The notes beneath the pieces were generated by a model. The model was not told the DNA's origin. It was given only the letters and a program-made list of their open reading frames with translations, and did no database searches. A stretch of 26,449 nucleotides of DNA. Origin: a virus. The stretch is taken from IMG/VR virus record IMGVR_UViG_3300027908_000045, positions 1 to 26,449 of that record; one strand, written 5' to 3'. Position 1 is the stretch's first letter, and each line of letters starts with the position of its first letter. This document shows positions 1-7,459 of the stretch, piece by piece. The position numbers and the translations under genes were made by a program.

Positions 1-1
1 A

Positions 2-214
2 GAGGACGAGCGCGAGGTGCTAAAGAAGTACGGAGTTCTCAAGAGTGTCGAAGAGGCACGCCAGTCGGCAACAAAGGTGACGGCGCACTGGTGTAAAACA
101 AAGGAATTCTCGTGGACGCTTGAAACTACTGCTCCCGCCGCGCCTTTCGACATCATGGAAGATGGCGACGGATACTGCCGCGGACTGATTCTGGATTTGA
201 AGGAACTGAATTAG
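2..214 (+). CDS. 3' end of an unidentified protein, cut by the left edge
   Basis: The frame is open from the first bases of the window to a TAG at 212-214. A GTG at 17 could start a 65-residue protein, but there is no Shine-Dalgarno sequence before it and the frame stays open upstream, so a longer gene entering from the left is more likely. The visible part is charged and contains a WCKTKEFSW stretch and an acidic DIMEDGDGYCRG stretch. I do not recognise the family. It is one of the few plus-strand genes and converges on the minus-strand late operon that ends at 479, so it may belong to a different transcription unit of the phage or to host flanking DNA. Confidence 0.5.
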   Translation, partial: EDEREVLKKYGVLKSVEEARQSATKVTAHWCKTKEFSWTLETTAPAAPFDIMEDGDGYCRGLILDLKELN

Positions 215-313
215 CCACGAGCAAACGGACGGTAGGTAGGTTACCTATCCCACAGCCCTCAGTTCGGAGCCGTGAAGCGTAGATAAAGAGAGCCAGGAAG
301 GAGCCGTAGATGA

Positions 314-442
314 GCCACAGTAGAGTCGTGGTACGAATTCATTTGGGAGGGCGGCACGTTTGTCCGGGCAGACAAGATCAACCAACCGGAGAAATATAAA
401 CATTACACACTGGATGGCGCTTCCGAAGCCTCCGGTGGGTGA
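314..442 (+). pseudogene. Coding-like fragment without a start codon
   Basis: Between the convergent genes ending at 214 and 479, one plus-strand frame reads as a credible protein end (WYEFIWEGGTFVRADK, then NQPEKYKHYTLDGASE) before a TGA at 440-442. A TGA at 311-313 closes it upstream and no ATG, GTG or TTG lies in frame before the protein-like part. It shares the frame of the gene ending at 214, with several stops between. An ATG at 309 with a good AAGGAG in front belongs to another frame that stops after about 29 codons. This fits a decayed or frameshifted gene end. It could be chance. Confidence 0.25.
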
Positions 443-478
443 GGTAGCCACTTCCAAGGAGGAAGCCGATCAGCGAAC

Positions 479-895
479 TCAGACAGATGCAAGCGCCACG
501 TCAACGCGATAACTGTACGCCATGGGCGTGTTGGCGGTAAGTTTCTCGGCCTCGGCTTCCGATTTCAGTTTAATGTACTCATTGCGCCAGGAGGGATTCC
601 GTCCTTCCCAGACTTTCAGGAAGACAAACGGCGGCGCCTTTCTCTCCGACTTCCAAAACTTCAAGACGGCGCGTTCCGCCATCAACGCTTCGACTTTCTC
701 GGGATTCAGCGAGGAGAATTCCTCGGCGGTCTTGATGCCGAGTACTTTTGAAGCGAGCGAGAGCCTGGCGGCTTTCGTTTTGCGTTCACACAGTGACTGA
801 AGTTTTTTCGCTTCGGCTAACTGTGTTTCCAGTTCGGCCAATTCGACAAGTTCAACTTCGGTGACGATCTGGGTTTCTAACGCCGTTTTTGGCAT
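479..895 (-). CDS. Hypothetical protein with N-terminal coiled coil
   Basis: This 138-residue protein is the last convincing gene of the leftward operon. Residues about 10-45 are rich in Glu, Leu, Ala and Lys and look like a coiled coil. The rest is mixed, with a KVWEGRNPSWRNEYIKLKSEAEAEK helix near the C-terminus. AGGAG lies 10 bases before the ATG, and the spacer between them contains the perfect palindrome GTGCATGCAC (897-906). I do not recognise the family. Its place after the lysis genes fits an accessory late gene. There is no signal peptide or membrane segment. Confidence 0.65.
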   Translation of the reverse strand: MPKTALETQIVTEVELVELAELETQLAEAKKLQSLCERKTKAARLSLASKVLGIKTAEEFSSLNPEKVEALMAERAVLKFWKSERKAPPFVFLKVWEGRNPSWRNEYIKLKSEAEAEKLTANTPMAYSYRVDVALASV

Positions 896-1014
896 GGTGC
901 ATGCACTCCTTTTGGTGCTACGCTTCCAAAAAGCATCAACAGCGCGCCAGTAAAGACCACTCCAGGAGCCGCTAGCGTCCAGTTAGCGGCTCTTCCTTCC
1001 TCTACCCGAGCCAT
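877..1014 (-). CDS. Possible 45-residue single-pass membrane protein
   Basis: The ORF has an ATG at 1014, a short polar N-terminus, a hydrophobic stretch at about residues 18-40 (LAAPGVVFTGALLMLFGSV) and a basic C-terminus ending KRR. It overlaps the next gene by 19 bases, which would allow coupled translation because that gene's AGGAG lies inside this ORF. Against it, only a weak G-run precedes the ATG and a 9-bp inverted repeat lies inside it. If real, it could be a small lysis or membrane accessory protein next to the lysozyme and holin candidate. The alternative is a non-coding spacer. Confidence 0.3.
   Translation of the reverse strand: MARVEEGRAANWTLAAPGVVFTGALLMLFGSVAPKGVHAPCQKRR
966..992. 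repeat. Perfect 9-bp inverted repeat
   Basis: GAGCCGCTA at 966-974 and TAGCGGCTC at 984-992 are perfect inverted copies around a 9-base loop. They lie in the 192-base interval between the genes starting at 895 and ending at 1088. On the leftward transcript the stem is followed only by a broken T run (TGGTCTTT), so it is at best a weak terminator. An mRNA processing or stability hairpin, or a dispersed host-type palindrome, are alternatives. Confidence 0.5.
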
Positions 1015-1087
1015 CCCCCAACGGCCCGAACAGATCGAATCTCTGGCGATTCTCCGCGACCTCCTTTCCTCTCTGGGATTTAGAACG

Positions 1088-1429
1088 TTACAGTTTAGCG
1101 GCAAATGCCTTAATTGAGGCGGCGGCGGCTTGAGCTTTCGCGAGCAATGCTTTGTCGAAGGTAACCGATAAACCGTTCGCCAGTGCCGCCGGGCCCGCCG
1201 CTTCTATGGTATCGAGGATGACTTCGAGCGCCTCGAACCCAAGTTGTTCAACGGCCACCGCTCCCGGAAAGGCCAACTCGGTCAATGCCTCGAGTTCCGG
1301 AGCGTCTTTGTCGATATCGGTTGCGATCGCCGGCGCCTTCTCGGCAGCCGTCAGAATGGCAGACTTGAAAGCCTTTGCAACGGCGACGAACTTCGTCGTC
1401 AACCCCTTAAATGTGAATGTAGTGGTCAT
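1088..1429 (-). CDS. Ala-rich helical hypothetical protein
   Basis: The 113-residue protein is almost wholly helical in composition, rich in Ala, Leu and Lys, with no Cys or Trp and no clear membrane span. The C-terminus has an AKAQAAAASIKAFAAKL helix. AAGGAG sits 8 bases before the ATG, inside the end of the upstream gene, and the ATGA overlap with that gene implies translational coupling. It follows the lysozyme, holin candidate and another small gene, so it belongs to the lysis end of the operon. The family is not recognised and no function is assigned. Confidence 0.7.
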   Translation of the reverse strand: MTTTFTFKGLTTKFVAVAKAFKSAILTAAEKAPAIATDIDKDAPELEALTELAFPGAVAVEQLGFEALEVILDTIEAAGPAALANGLSVTFDKALLAKAQAAAASIKAFAAKL

Positions 1430-1743
1430 GGTTTCTTCTCCTTGGATTCGGTCATAAAACGGCTCAGATTGTCGGGGTTCAGCAGATCCTGTGGAACCGT
1501 CAGCGTCAGGAAGCCCGTTTTTTCTTGATTGTGCAGTGAGAGATACATCACCGTTGCAGCGTCTTTAAGGGCCTGTCCTTCTCCCGTCCAAATCGCCCAC
1601 GTTGCCGCACCGCTGCGCCACATGGCACTGATCGTTGCCGAGAGCGAAGCGGACACGAGCGCGTTGGCGATTTCGCGTTCCAATCCGGCGTTTTTCGCGC
1701 CTTCGAACATAGAAATCGGATCCGGGATATTGAACAGGCCCAC
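1426..1743 (-). CDS. Small helical hypothetical protein in the lysis region
   Basis: The gene starts with GTG at 1743, with AGGAGG 8 bases upstream, and encodes 105 residues. The middle (about 22-70) is helical and mildly hydrophobic, with two Trp residues (SAMWRSG and TWAIWTGEG), and the tail ends in KEKKP. It could lie along a membrane, but no segment is long and hydrophobic enough for a firm transmembrane call. It sits directly after the holin candidate and overlaps the next gene by 4 bases. A second lysis accessory such as an antiholin is possible from position only. Confidence 0.65.
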   Translation of the reverse strand: MGLFNIPDPISMFEGAKNAGLEREIANALVSASLSATISAMWRSGAATWAIWTGEGQALKDAATVMYLSLHNQEKTGFLTLTVPQDLLNPDNLSRFMTESKEKKP

Positions 1744-1755
1744 GGTTTTTACCTC

Positions 1756-1929
1756 CTACTGTATTTTCTTGGAATCGGACGCCTTAATGAGTCCGATGCC
1801 GGTGGGAATGCCAGCGGTGAGCGCGGTCGCGGCGACCATTGGTTGGCCCTTCAGAAATGCGATACCGGCAGTGCAGCACGATCCGACGATCGTGAGAATG
1901 CCGGCGAGAGTTGTTTTCCAGTCACGCAT
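1756..1929 (-). CDS. Small two-helix membrane protein, holin candidate
   Basis: From the ATG at 1929 the product has 57 residues: MRDWKTT, a hydrophobic segment at about 7-26, a short turn (KGQP), a second segment at about 31-49 and a polar, basic tail KASDSKKIQ. Two short transmembrane helices with a charged end, directly downstream of a signal-less T4-type lysozyme, match the usual role of a holin, which opens the inner membrane so that the lysozyme can reach peptidoglycan. Longer starts exist (ATG at 1953 and 1986). The chosen start leaves a compact membrane protein but has only a distant GGAG. The holin call rests on size, topology and neighbour. Confidence 0.6.
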   Translation of the reverse strand: MRDWKTTLAGILTIVGSCCTAGIAFLKGQPMVAATALTAGIPTGIGLIKASDSKKIQ

Positions 1930-1998
1930 TATCTTGTTTGCTCCGAATGAAAAATTCCTAACCATCAGCCACTGGAGAGAATTCACGGGAGAGTTCGT

Positions 1999-2433
1999 CT
2001 ATTGCCAGATACCGGTTTCGATCTGAATCGCCAGGCGCCCGGCGCGCGCGGGATCTTGTTCGTTCCATAGACTGTCGAGCATCGCTGTTTTTGCGCCGGA
2101 ATAATCGCCCGCCTGTAGGCGAGTTAAAAACGTGCTGAAATTGGCGAGACCATGAACGCCCATCTGGTAGCTCATGTTGATCAGAACGCCAAGCCGGACG
2201 GCATCGAGTTGCTCTGTCCATGGCCACTGCTGACGGATGGCGGCGACGCGAGCAGCGACGCGATTGCGAAGCAGATAAAGTTGTTCGTCGTCGGTCAGCC
2301 CGCAACCGAGTCGCCCATCGATGCATGTGCCGACGCCGACCGTCCAGTACCCTAGTTTGTCCTGATATGCGCTAGGCTTTTTGCCTTCGTCGGCAATTAG
2401 TTGTTCTTCGACGTTAGTCACATTGCGACCCAT
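1999..2433 (-). CDS. Phage lysozyme (endolysin), T4 type, glycoside hydrolase family 24
   Basis: The 144-residue protein cleaves the MurNAc-GlcNAc glycan backbone of peptidoglycan at the end of infection. The catalytic triad pattern of T4 lysozyme is present with exact spacing: Glu16 (IADEG), Asp25 (AYQD) and Thr31 (YWTVGVG), equal to Glu11, Asp20 and Thr26 of T4. Later blocks also match the family (LDAVR, NMSYQMG, LANFSTFL, LWNEQDPARA). The start at 2433 is chosen because GGA lies about 8 bases upstream and it places the triad as in T4. The longer reading to 2595 adds a basic segment overlapping the previous gene. There is no signal peptide, so release needs a holin, and a candidate follows immediately. 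Confidence 0.95.
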   Translation of the reverse strand: MGRNVTNVEEQLIADEGKKPSAYQDKLGYWTVGVGTCIDGRLGCGLTDDEQLYLLRNRVAARVAAIRQQWPWTEQLDAVRLGVLINMSYQMGVHGLANFSTFLTRLQAGDYSGAKTAMLDSLWNEQDPARAGRLAIQIETGIWQ

Positions 2434-2446
2434 GACTTGCTTCCTT

Positions 2447-2701
2447 TCAGGTGCAGATGCAGATGTTCGGCTGAAAAATCGCGCTAACTGAAAAGACAAT
2501 TGAGGTCTCCACGGCGATCTGCGTAACTCGGATAAACCCGTCAGTGGGAGCGACCGAAGTTTCGGCGGGAAGCTGTGTGACGCGGATCGCCCCATCGCTC
2601 GGGTCGATTGATGTTTCCGCGGGGATCTGCGTTACCCGAATCTTGCCGTCGCCGCTGGAGACCGAACTCTCTGCGGGAACTTGGGTTACGCGAACCGACA
2701 T
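2447..2701 (-). CDS. Small protein made of 18-residue RVTQ tandem repeats
   Basis: The 84-residue protein is almost entirely four head-to-tail copies of an 18-residue unit, RVTQ[VIL]PAE[ST]S, followed by a Ser/Asp/Gly turn. The last copy is degenerate (RVTQIAVETS) and is followed by a short hydrophobic tail, NICICT. Repeats begin at residue 4, at about 2692, 2638, 2584 and 2530 on the minus strand. Similar RVTQ-type repeats occur in uncharacterised phage proteins near tail fibres (from memory, no search was run). The start abuts the stop of the LamG-like gene upstream. Short beta strands that stack or cap another fibre are a reasonable guess. The function is unknown. Confidence 0.75.
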   Translation of the reverse strand: MSVRVTQVPAESSVSSGDGKIRVTQIPAETSIDPSDGAIRVTQLPAETSVAPTDGFIRVTQIAVETSIVFSVSAIFQPNICICT

Positions 2702-3724
2702 TTAACTGATTTCCTTCATGCCGAACTCTGCCGCGTTGCGGCCAGAGACAGTCCAGGCGGCGGAAGTATTAGGGTCGGTCTGAAAGATGCTCTGATGATT
2801 CTTGAATGAGGCTCCAGGGCTGATCGAGGCACCGAGCGCGGTTGCCGAGGACGACTTGACGAAGTGCTCCATCGTTCGCGGCGTGGCGTCGTCAATGCGA
2901 TCGATCGTGTTTACCGCCACAGCGAGAATCGATCCGGCGGACTCGCTCAAATTGGCAAAGGCATAACTGTCGATTTGATTTGGGGTTGCGCTAGAGACGT
3001 AAGTCGTGTCGCCATCATTGTTCGCTTCGTTGACCTTGGCGAAGTTGCTCCCGCCGCCGCTCGGCGTCCATGCGGCATTAGACCCGGCTCCATTCGGGAG
3101 TTTTGTGTCGATAATGTGCTCGCCAATGAAATCGGAGGACGTTCCGGTCCAGAAGTGAAAATTATCGTGCCACGACGAGTTGCCGGCAGGGCGCAAATTC
3201 GTAACGTTGAAGTATAGATTTGCGGTTGCCGCAGTGTTTTGCGAAGTCAGATTCAGCAGCACGGTTCCAGGGCTTAAGCCCATGCCGCTGCACTGAACAA
3301 TAACGATGCCCGCAGAACCATCGATTACGACGTAGACTTCAAACCAGTAAAGTTGTCCGACGACAAGCCGCGTCGTCGAATGCGATCCCAGCAGCGTGCC
3401 GTTTCTTGTCGCATAGATCTGACCCAGAGAGTCGATTCTGATATCGACCTGCGTGGTGGCAGTTTCCACAAATAGACAGATAGGGGAATCGTTGGTGGGG
3501 CCGACAGGGTAAAAATAATGAAAGCCGTGGAAGCCATTTACAAAGTTGGACGGCCACGTCTTTCCAATCACTCCGCCGCCAGATCCTCCACCGAAGAACC
3601 CTTCTCCCTTTCCATAGGCACCGGTAACCAAACTGGCCGTTCCCTGAATCTGATCCCACTTTTCCGTGGCGTTGCCGACGGTCAGATAATCGAAGCCATC
3701 CATGAAAACTAAGCTGACTGACAT
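2702..3724 (-). CDS. Virion protein with LamG/concanavalin-like N-terminal domain
   Basis: The 340-residue protein begins MSVSLVFMDGFDYLT, an opening typical of phage structural proteins with a jelly-roll (LamG-like) domain. It continues with a beta-rich domain to about residue 200 (GQLYWFEVYVVIDG, NLYFNVTNLRP, NSSWHDNFHFW). The C-terminal part (about 205-340) is a second beta-rich module ending in AAEFGMKEIS. This class is usually a tail or capsid-surface protein that may bind sugars. No catalytic residues or signal peptide are seen. Its place among fibre-like genes and before the RVTQ-repeat protein supports a host-surface-binding role, which is inference. Confidence 0.7.
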   Translation of the reverse strand: MSVSLVFMDGFDYLTVGNATEKWDQIQGTASLVTGAYGKGEGFFGGGSGGGVIGKTWPSNFVNGFHGFHYFYPVGPTNDSPICLFVETATTQVDIRIDSLGQIYATRNGTLLGSHSTTRLVVGQLYWFEVYVVIDGSAGIVIVQCSGMGLSPGTVLLNLTSQNTAATANLYFNVTNLRPAGNSSWHDNFHFWTGTSSDFIGEHIIDTKLPNGAGSNAAWTPSGGGSNFAKVNEANNDGDTTYVSSATPNQIDSYAFANLSESAGSILAVAVNTIDRIDDATPRTMEHFVKSSSATALGASISPGASFKNHQSIFQTDPNTSAAWTVSGRNAAEFGMKEIS

Positions 3725-4441
3725 CTATGTCCTCGTCCCTGGCATCGTGATGTAAATTCCTAAGATCGTCGCATCCGCCGTGCCGCCGACGAACTCGACC
3801 GTGTCGCCCGGCGAAAGCGTGACCGTGCTGGAAAATGTGAACGATGCCGCAGCGGTTGCGGCGGTGAACGTAATCGTGCCAATCGCCGTCGTAGTGCCAC
3901 TCACGATCTTGTTGATCGTGATGGTGTAAGTGCCAGTGGAAGTCGTGCGGCATTTCGCAACGGCGCCGGATAAGCCAGCCGCGAACGAAACGTTTGTAAG
4001 CCCAGAACCGATGACATGACGAAGCAGGCTTTCGCTTGTTCCGGGAGGCGTTGTTCTCCCGCCTCCCATATCAAAGGTGACGAAATAGGGAGCGCTGGAC
4101 GTGCTCGCCGGAAACTGAAAGGGCGTCCTGTCGTCCTGAATTGCAGTGATGGCCCCGCTGAGTGTCGTTACGGTAGCGATCGGAATGCCGGTCGTCGGGT
4201 AACCGGTCGTATTTGAGGCCGGTGCGTTGCTCGCCGTCGTGTCTAGGAAAACATAGTTCGTGGCATTGTTCGCCATCGTCAGCGTGCCGCCGCCGTAGGC
4301 AAATCGCGCGTTCCCGGTGAATGAAGTTCCGGCGCTCAGATCGAGGACGAGGCTCGACGCTTGCGCCGTCGGCCAGAATCCTGGCGCAACGCCGTTGCAC
4401 CATTGCGCATTGACCAGATAAATCTCTTCGGGGACGAGCAT
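3725..4441 (-). CDS. Beta-rich tail-fibre-like structural protein
   Basis: The 238-residue protein starts EEIYLVNAQWCNGVAPGFWP. A middle segment describes a value-type beta strand array (TNYVFLDTTASNAPASNT, then IPIATVTTLSGAITAIQDDRTPF), which is common in phage fibre proteins just before their trunk. The C-terminal half is a Thr/Ser/Gly-rich beta sandwich (about 120-238) ending YITMPGTRT. There is no signal peptide. It follows the secreted glycosidase gene by 3 bases and precedes the LamG-like gene with no gap. A fibre or adsorption accessory role is likely, but the exact part is not known. Confidence 0.65.
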   Translation of the reverse strand: MLVPEEIYLVNAQWCNGVAPGFWPTAQASSLVLDLSAGTSFTGNARFAYGGGTLTMANNATNYVFLDTTASNAPASNTTGYPTTGIPIATVTTLSGAITAIQDDRTPFQFPASTSSAPYFVTFDMGGGRTTPPGTSESLLRHVIGSGLTNVSFAAGLSGAVAKCRTTSTGTYTITINKIVSGTTTAIGTITFTAATAAASFTFSSTVTLSPGDTVEFVGGTADATILGIYITMPGTRT

Positions 4442-4444
4442 GGC

Positions 4445-5872
4445 TTATTGCGGAACGTCGTGCGTCTGGGGCTGCGCGGTAACGGCGACTGCCGAACCTT
4501 CGAGAAGGATTGGCTTCTTTCCGATCGTCACCGTGGCGCCTAACGTGTTCGAGCCGCCCACGATATCGCGATAACTGAGATAGGTTCCGGCAGGTGGCGT
4601 ATACGTGCTGCTTCCGCTGGTGTCCCAGACGGCGCGCGCCGTATATCCGACTGGAGAGGTCCGCGTGAAATCGCAGTGCCAGACCGTCCCCGAGCTCGCG
4701 CAGGCGACCGACATCGTCGCGCCGACCATCCAGTTATAGACCTGCTGGTAGGCCGTCCCGGTCGACGTGAGGCATCCTAGGACGTTGGAGCACCCGTGGG
4801 AGCCATTTGCATACCAGAGCGTCCCCCAGCCCGTGTTGTCGTACTGATACCAGTAAGACCGCGAGAACCCGCCGGCCCAGCCGAGCAGGAAATAGCGCAC
4901 GACAAAGCCGTCAAAGTCTGCGGTCGATAGATTGGTCCCATCCTCGCCCCAGCCCCCTTCCGTGCTCCAGAGTGGCTGAGAACCGCCGGCCCCCGTGACC
5001 TGGCCATTCGCCGTCGTGAAGTAACCGGGCAACAGTTCCGGCGAGGAACAACAGGTCGTCGAACTCGCCCATGGGTAGGTGTGGACGGCGGCGATCGTTG
5101 CGGCTCCCAGTGCGCCCGAGGTTCCGACATAAGTCCCCCATGCCGTTACATTCGAACTTGTCCCCATCGAGCCGTTGCTCGGCGTGAGGATCTGAGCGCT
5201 CGACATGACGCCGACCGCGGCGACACCCATATGCCCTGCTGTGCAGGTTTCGCCCGTCGCCGTGATCGTCCCGGTTCCGAGAAGGATGCACTTCGCGTCC
5301 TGAGCCATCCGCGCGAGTTGGGCATCGGTTCCCTTCCACGAGCCGGACGTCCGGGTGAATTCGTTCCAGATTTCAAAGTAGGAGACAGGCGCGTAAGTCC
5401 CGCCGCTGAGACCGGAAAGATGATTTCCGAGGGCGTAGATGAAGCTGCGCCAGGTCTGATTGCTTCCCGTGACACCGCCATCACAATCGTTGAGCGTGTT
5501 GACGTTCGTGCACGAGGTCGCGATATCGGCCGGAACGCCGCAGGAGCCATTGGCCGTGCTGGCATAATCGCAGGCGCTATCCGAGGCATCGCTAGAAATG
5601 AAATGTGGCGTGGCGCTCAGCGTGAGCAGAATATCGCTAACGCCGATGGTTTTATCGTGCGCCAGCAGCGCGTCCAGAGTCGTGAAACTGTAGGTCGATG
5701 CCGCCGTGTTCATTTGCTGCCAGCGCGTATTCGTATCCCACAATCGATGGGATCCGACGCTGACAGCCGGAGTCGTCGTCTCCTGATAGTGCATCCCAAA
5801 GTAAGTGCTGGGGATTTGCGCAAACGCCGTTCCGAGCAGAAATAACAAGGCAAAAAAACGGCACGTTCTCAC
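4445..5872 (-). CDS. Secreted clan GH-A glycoside hydrolase (GH39/GH5-like)
   Basis: The 475-residue protein has a Sec signal peptide (MRTCRFFALLFLLGTAFA, cleavage probably before Q19) and then a (beta/alpha)8-type catalytic domain. Early strands read YFGMHYQ and SHRLWDTNTRW. The acid/base glutamate is Glu171 in SYFEIWNEF (the Asn-Glu pair of clan GH-A), His264 lies in AVHTYPW, and the nucleophile is Glu305 in LWSTEGGWG. The 134-residue spacing suits strands 4 and 7 of the barrel. A small beta domain follows (about 390-475). It should cut a beta- or alpha-linked polysaccharide with retention; the substrate is unknown. It starts with GTG, overlapping the previous gene by 4 bases (GTGA). A signal peptide is odd for a tail protein. 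Confidence 0.85.
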   Translation of the reverse strand: MRTCRFFALLFLLGTAFAQIPSTYFGMHYQETTTPAVSVGSHRLWDTNTRWQQMNTAASTYSFTTLDALLAHDKTIGVSDILLTLSATPHFISSDASDSACDYASTANGSCGVPADIATSCTNVNTLNDCDGGVTGSNQTWRSFIYALGNHLSGLSGGTYAPVSYFEIWNEFTRTSGSWKGTDAQLARMAQDAKCILLGTGTITATGETCTAGHMGVAAVGVMSSAQILTPSNGSMGTSSNVTAWGTYVGTSGALGAATIAAVHTYPWASSTTCCSSPELLPGYFTTANGQVTGAGGSQPLWSTEGGWGEDGTNLSTADFDGFVVRYFLLGWAGGFSRSYWYQYDNTGWGTLWYANGSHGCSNVLGCLTSTGTAYQQVYNWMVGATMSVACASSGTVWHCDFTRTSPVGYTARAVWDTSGSSTYTPPAGTYLSYRDIVGGSNTLGATVTIGKKPILLEGSAVAVTAQPQTHDVPQ

Positions 5873-7452
5873 AGCACGACTCCCAGAATTCCGGTGATGC
5901 CGTCTGCCGAGGCGTTCAGATATACGTTTGTGCCGTCCCAGGGCGGATTTGGCGACGCCTGAAAACGGATCAATCCATTGTTCATCGGCCCGATTGTAAC
6001 CAGGGCCGGCGTCGTTCCCAGCCCATGAGCAAGCGTGAAATCGCCTCGGGTAGTAGGCGGAATATCAACAATGGAAACGCTGACGCCGCTCCCCAAGGTT
6101 GACGTGGTCACATCGCTCGGCGGGCTGGTTGTTGTGCCGATGACCGTGGCGATCGCGCCCATTCCGCGCCTGCCGACGACGATGATGGTGGCCTGTCCGT
6201 TGTCGTGATCGTCCGAGTAATGCGAGCCCAATCGCCAGCAGTTCAGGAATATCTCTCCGGTCGTGTAGTTGATCGACCCATAGAAGACGGGCAGGCGGGC
6301 GTTCGGCGTCCAGTTTGACGTGCTTGACCAACACCAGATGTATTGCAGTTCGCTCCGCGAATAAACGTGCCCATCGATGGGACTTGTCGGCACGGGGATC
6401 GTGTCGAGATTGTTGTAAACGGTAGGCCCGAAAAACTCTGGCGTGAGCAGCGCTTCCCGAATATTGGCGTCGAGTTGCTGGACGTCCGCGGCGCGCAGCG
6501 TCTTGCCCGAAGCAAAGTTCGTCAGGGCGAATTCGGCGAGGCTGGTCGAGGTCGCGAGCGAGCCCGGCGTTCCACTGCGACGGCAGAAGGCAAAGACGGC
6601 CACGCGGCCGTAATTCGTGGGAAAGGTGACATTGCCATCGTTGTCATTGGTCGTGACCGAAACGCTGATGCCACCCGTGGGCGAGATCGAAGAATAGAAC
6701 GGGCCCAACTGGCCGAACTGCTCCGGCGGCTGCACGACCATCGTCTGCGTGCCGTCCGTCGTCCAGCGCCAGCAGGCGATGAAGCTTGCTTCGGCATAAC
6801 TGTAGGCGTAACCGTCGAGAGGGCTGATTAGCGTGCCCAGTCCGACCGTTTGCCCGTTGTAGAACTCGCCGCAGTAGAAGACTTCGCTGGCGATGGCTGC
6901 GAATTTCGCGTTGTCGTTGAGATGTTGCGCCAGATTTTGCGTGAACGGCTCGTCCACCGCCATGTCGCCGGAACTGACCGAGTTCCAGGTCGGCGTTGCG
7001 GCAAGAATGATCGTGCGGCGCTGTCGCTGACAGATGGTGTAGACGCGAATCTGCCCGTCATTGGTCTGCGTCCGCGATCCGCCCGAACCGTTGTTTCGGT
7101 ACCATTCCAGTGAGAACACATTGCCGGTCGCCTGGTCCACATTCCACTCGCAGAAGAAAAGACTGCCTGAGCCAGACTGGATCCAGCCGGTCTGCTGATT
7201 GGTCGAGATGTCCGGATTCCACAGGAAAGTACACTCGTCGATCGAGTACTGATACCCGTCGATCGGCGAGAGCGGCAACGGGACCGTGTCGCCGTTGACA
7301 TACATCCCTTGAAATATTTCGAGACGCGCGTAGGCGAACTCGGAGTTTTCGGCGACCGTCTGCACCATGTCGCCAAAGGCAGGGTCATCCGCGTCGAACA
7401 GAGTGTCCGAGAGATCGGAGAAGCCGTGAATTTCTGTGAAGGTGATGGACAC
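5869..7452 (-). CDS. Triplicated fibre-like tail protein
   Basis: The 527-residue protein starts with GTG at 7452. It has three tandem modules, at about 1-146, 150-293 and 305-428. Each has a helical start (for example FTQNLAQHLNDNAKF at 170-184) and a beta domain carrying SP[IL]DGxxYS (62-70, 210-218, 357-365), aromatic W/C-rich strands and a closing basic end (CQRQR, CRRSG, GRRG). The C-terminal domain (about 440-527) holds AHGLGTTPALVTIGPM and resembles the ends of many phage fibres. The gene follows the hub gene and is coupled to the glycosidase by overlap. A receptor-binding or baseplate-peripheral role is likely. The triplication suggests repeated sugar-binding units. Confidence 0.7.
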   Translation of the reverse strand: MSITFTEIHGFSDLSDTLFDADDPAFGDMVQTVAENSEFAYARLEIFQGMYVNGDTVPLPLSPIDGYQYSIDECTFLWNPDISTNQQTGWIQSGSGSLFFCEWNVDQATGNVFSLEWYRNNGSGGSRTQTNDGQIRVYTICQRQRRTIILAATPTWNSVSSGDMAVDEPFTQNLAQHLNDNAKFAAIASEVFYCGEFYNGQTVGLGTLISPLDGYAYSYAEASFIACWRWTTDGTQTMVVQPPEQFGQLGPFYSSISPTGGISVSVTTNDNDGNVTFPTNYGRVAVFAFCRRSGTPGSLATSTSLAEFALTNFASGKTLRAADVQQLDANIREALLTPEFFGPTVYNNLDTIPVPTSPIDGHVYSRSELQYIWCWSSTSNWTPNARLPVFYGSINYTTGEIFLNCWRLGSHYSDDHDNGQATIIVVGRRGMGAIATVIGTTTSPPSDVTTSTLGSGVSVSIVDIPPTTRGDFTLAHGLGTTPALVTIGPMNNGLIRFQASPNPPWDGTNVYLNASADGITGILGVVL

Positions 7453-7459
7453 GAGCGTT

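Noticed and set aside
245-457. 70-codon minus-strand ORF
   Set aside because: No ribosome-binding site and no recognisable pattern. The plus strand of the same stretch reads more like protein, and neither is convincing.
2477-2692. Possible CRISPR-like direct repeats
   Set aside because: The 54-base repeats are in frame inside a protein gene, diverged at third positions, with no spacers and no cas genes nearby.
5081-5845. 254-codon plus-strand ORF
   Set aside because: It is antisense to the glycosidase gene, which has a signal peptide and catalytic motifs. The plus-strand product is Arg-rich with no recognisable domain, typical of a shadow frame in GC-rich DNA.
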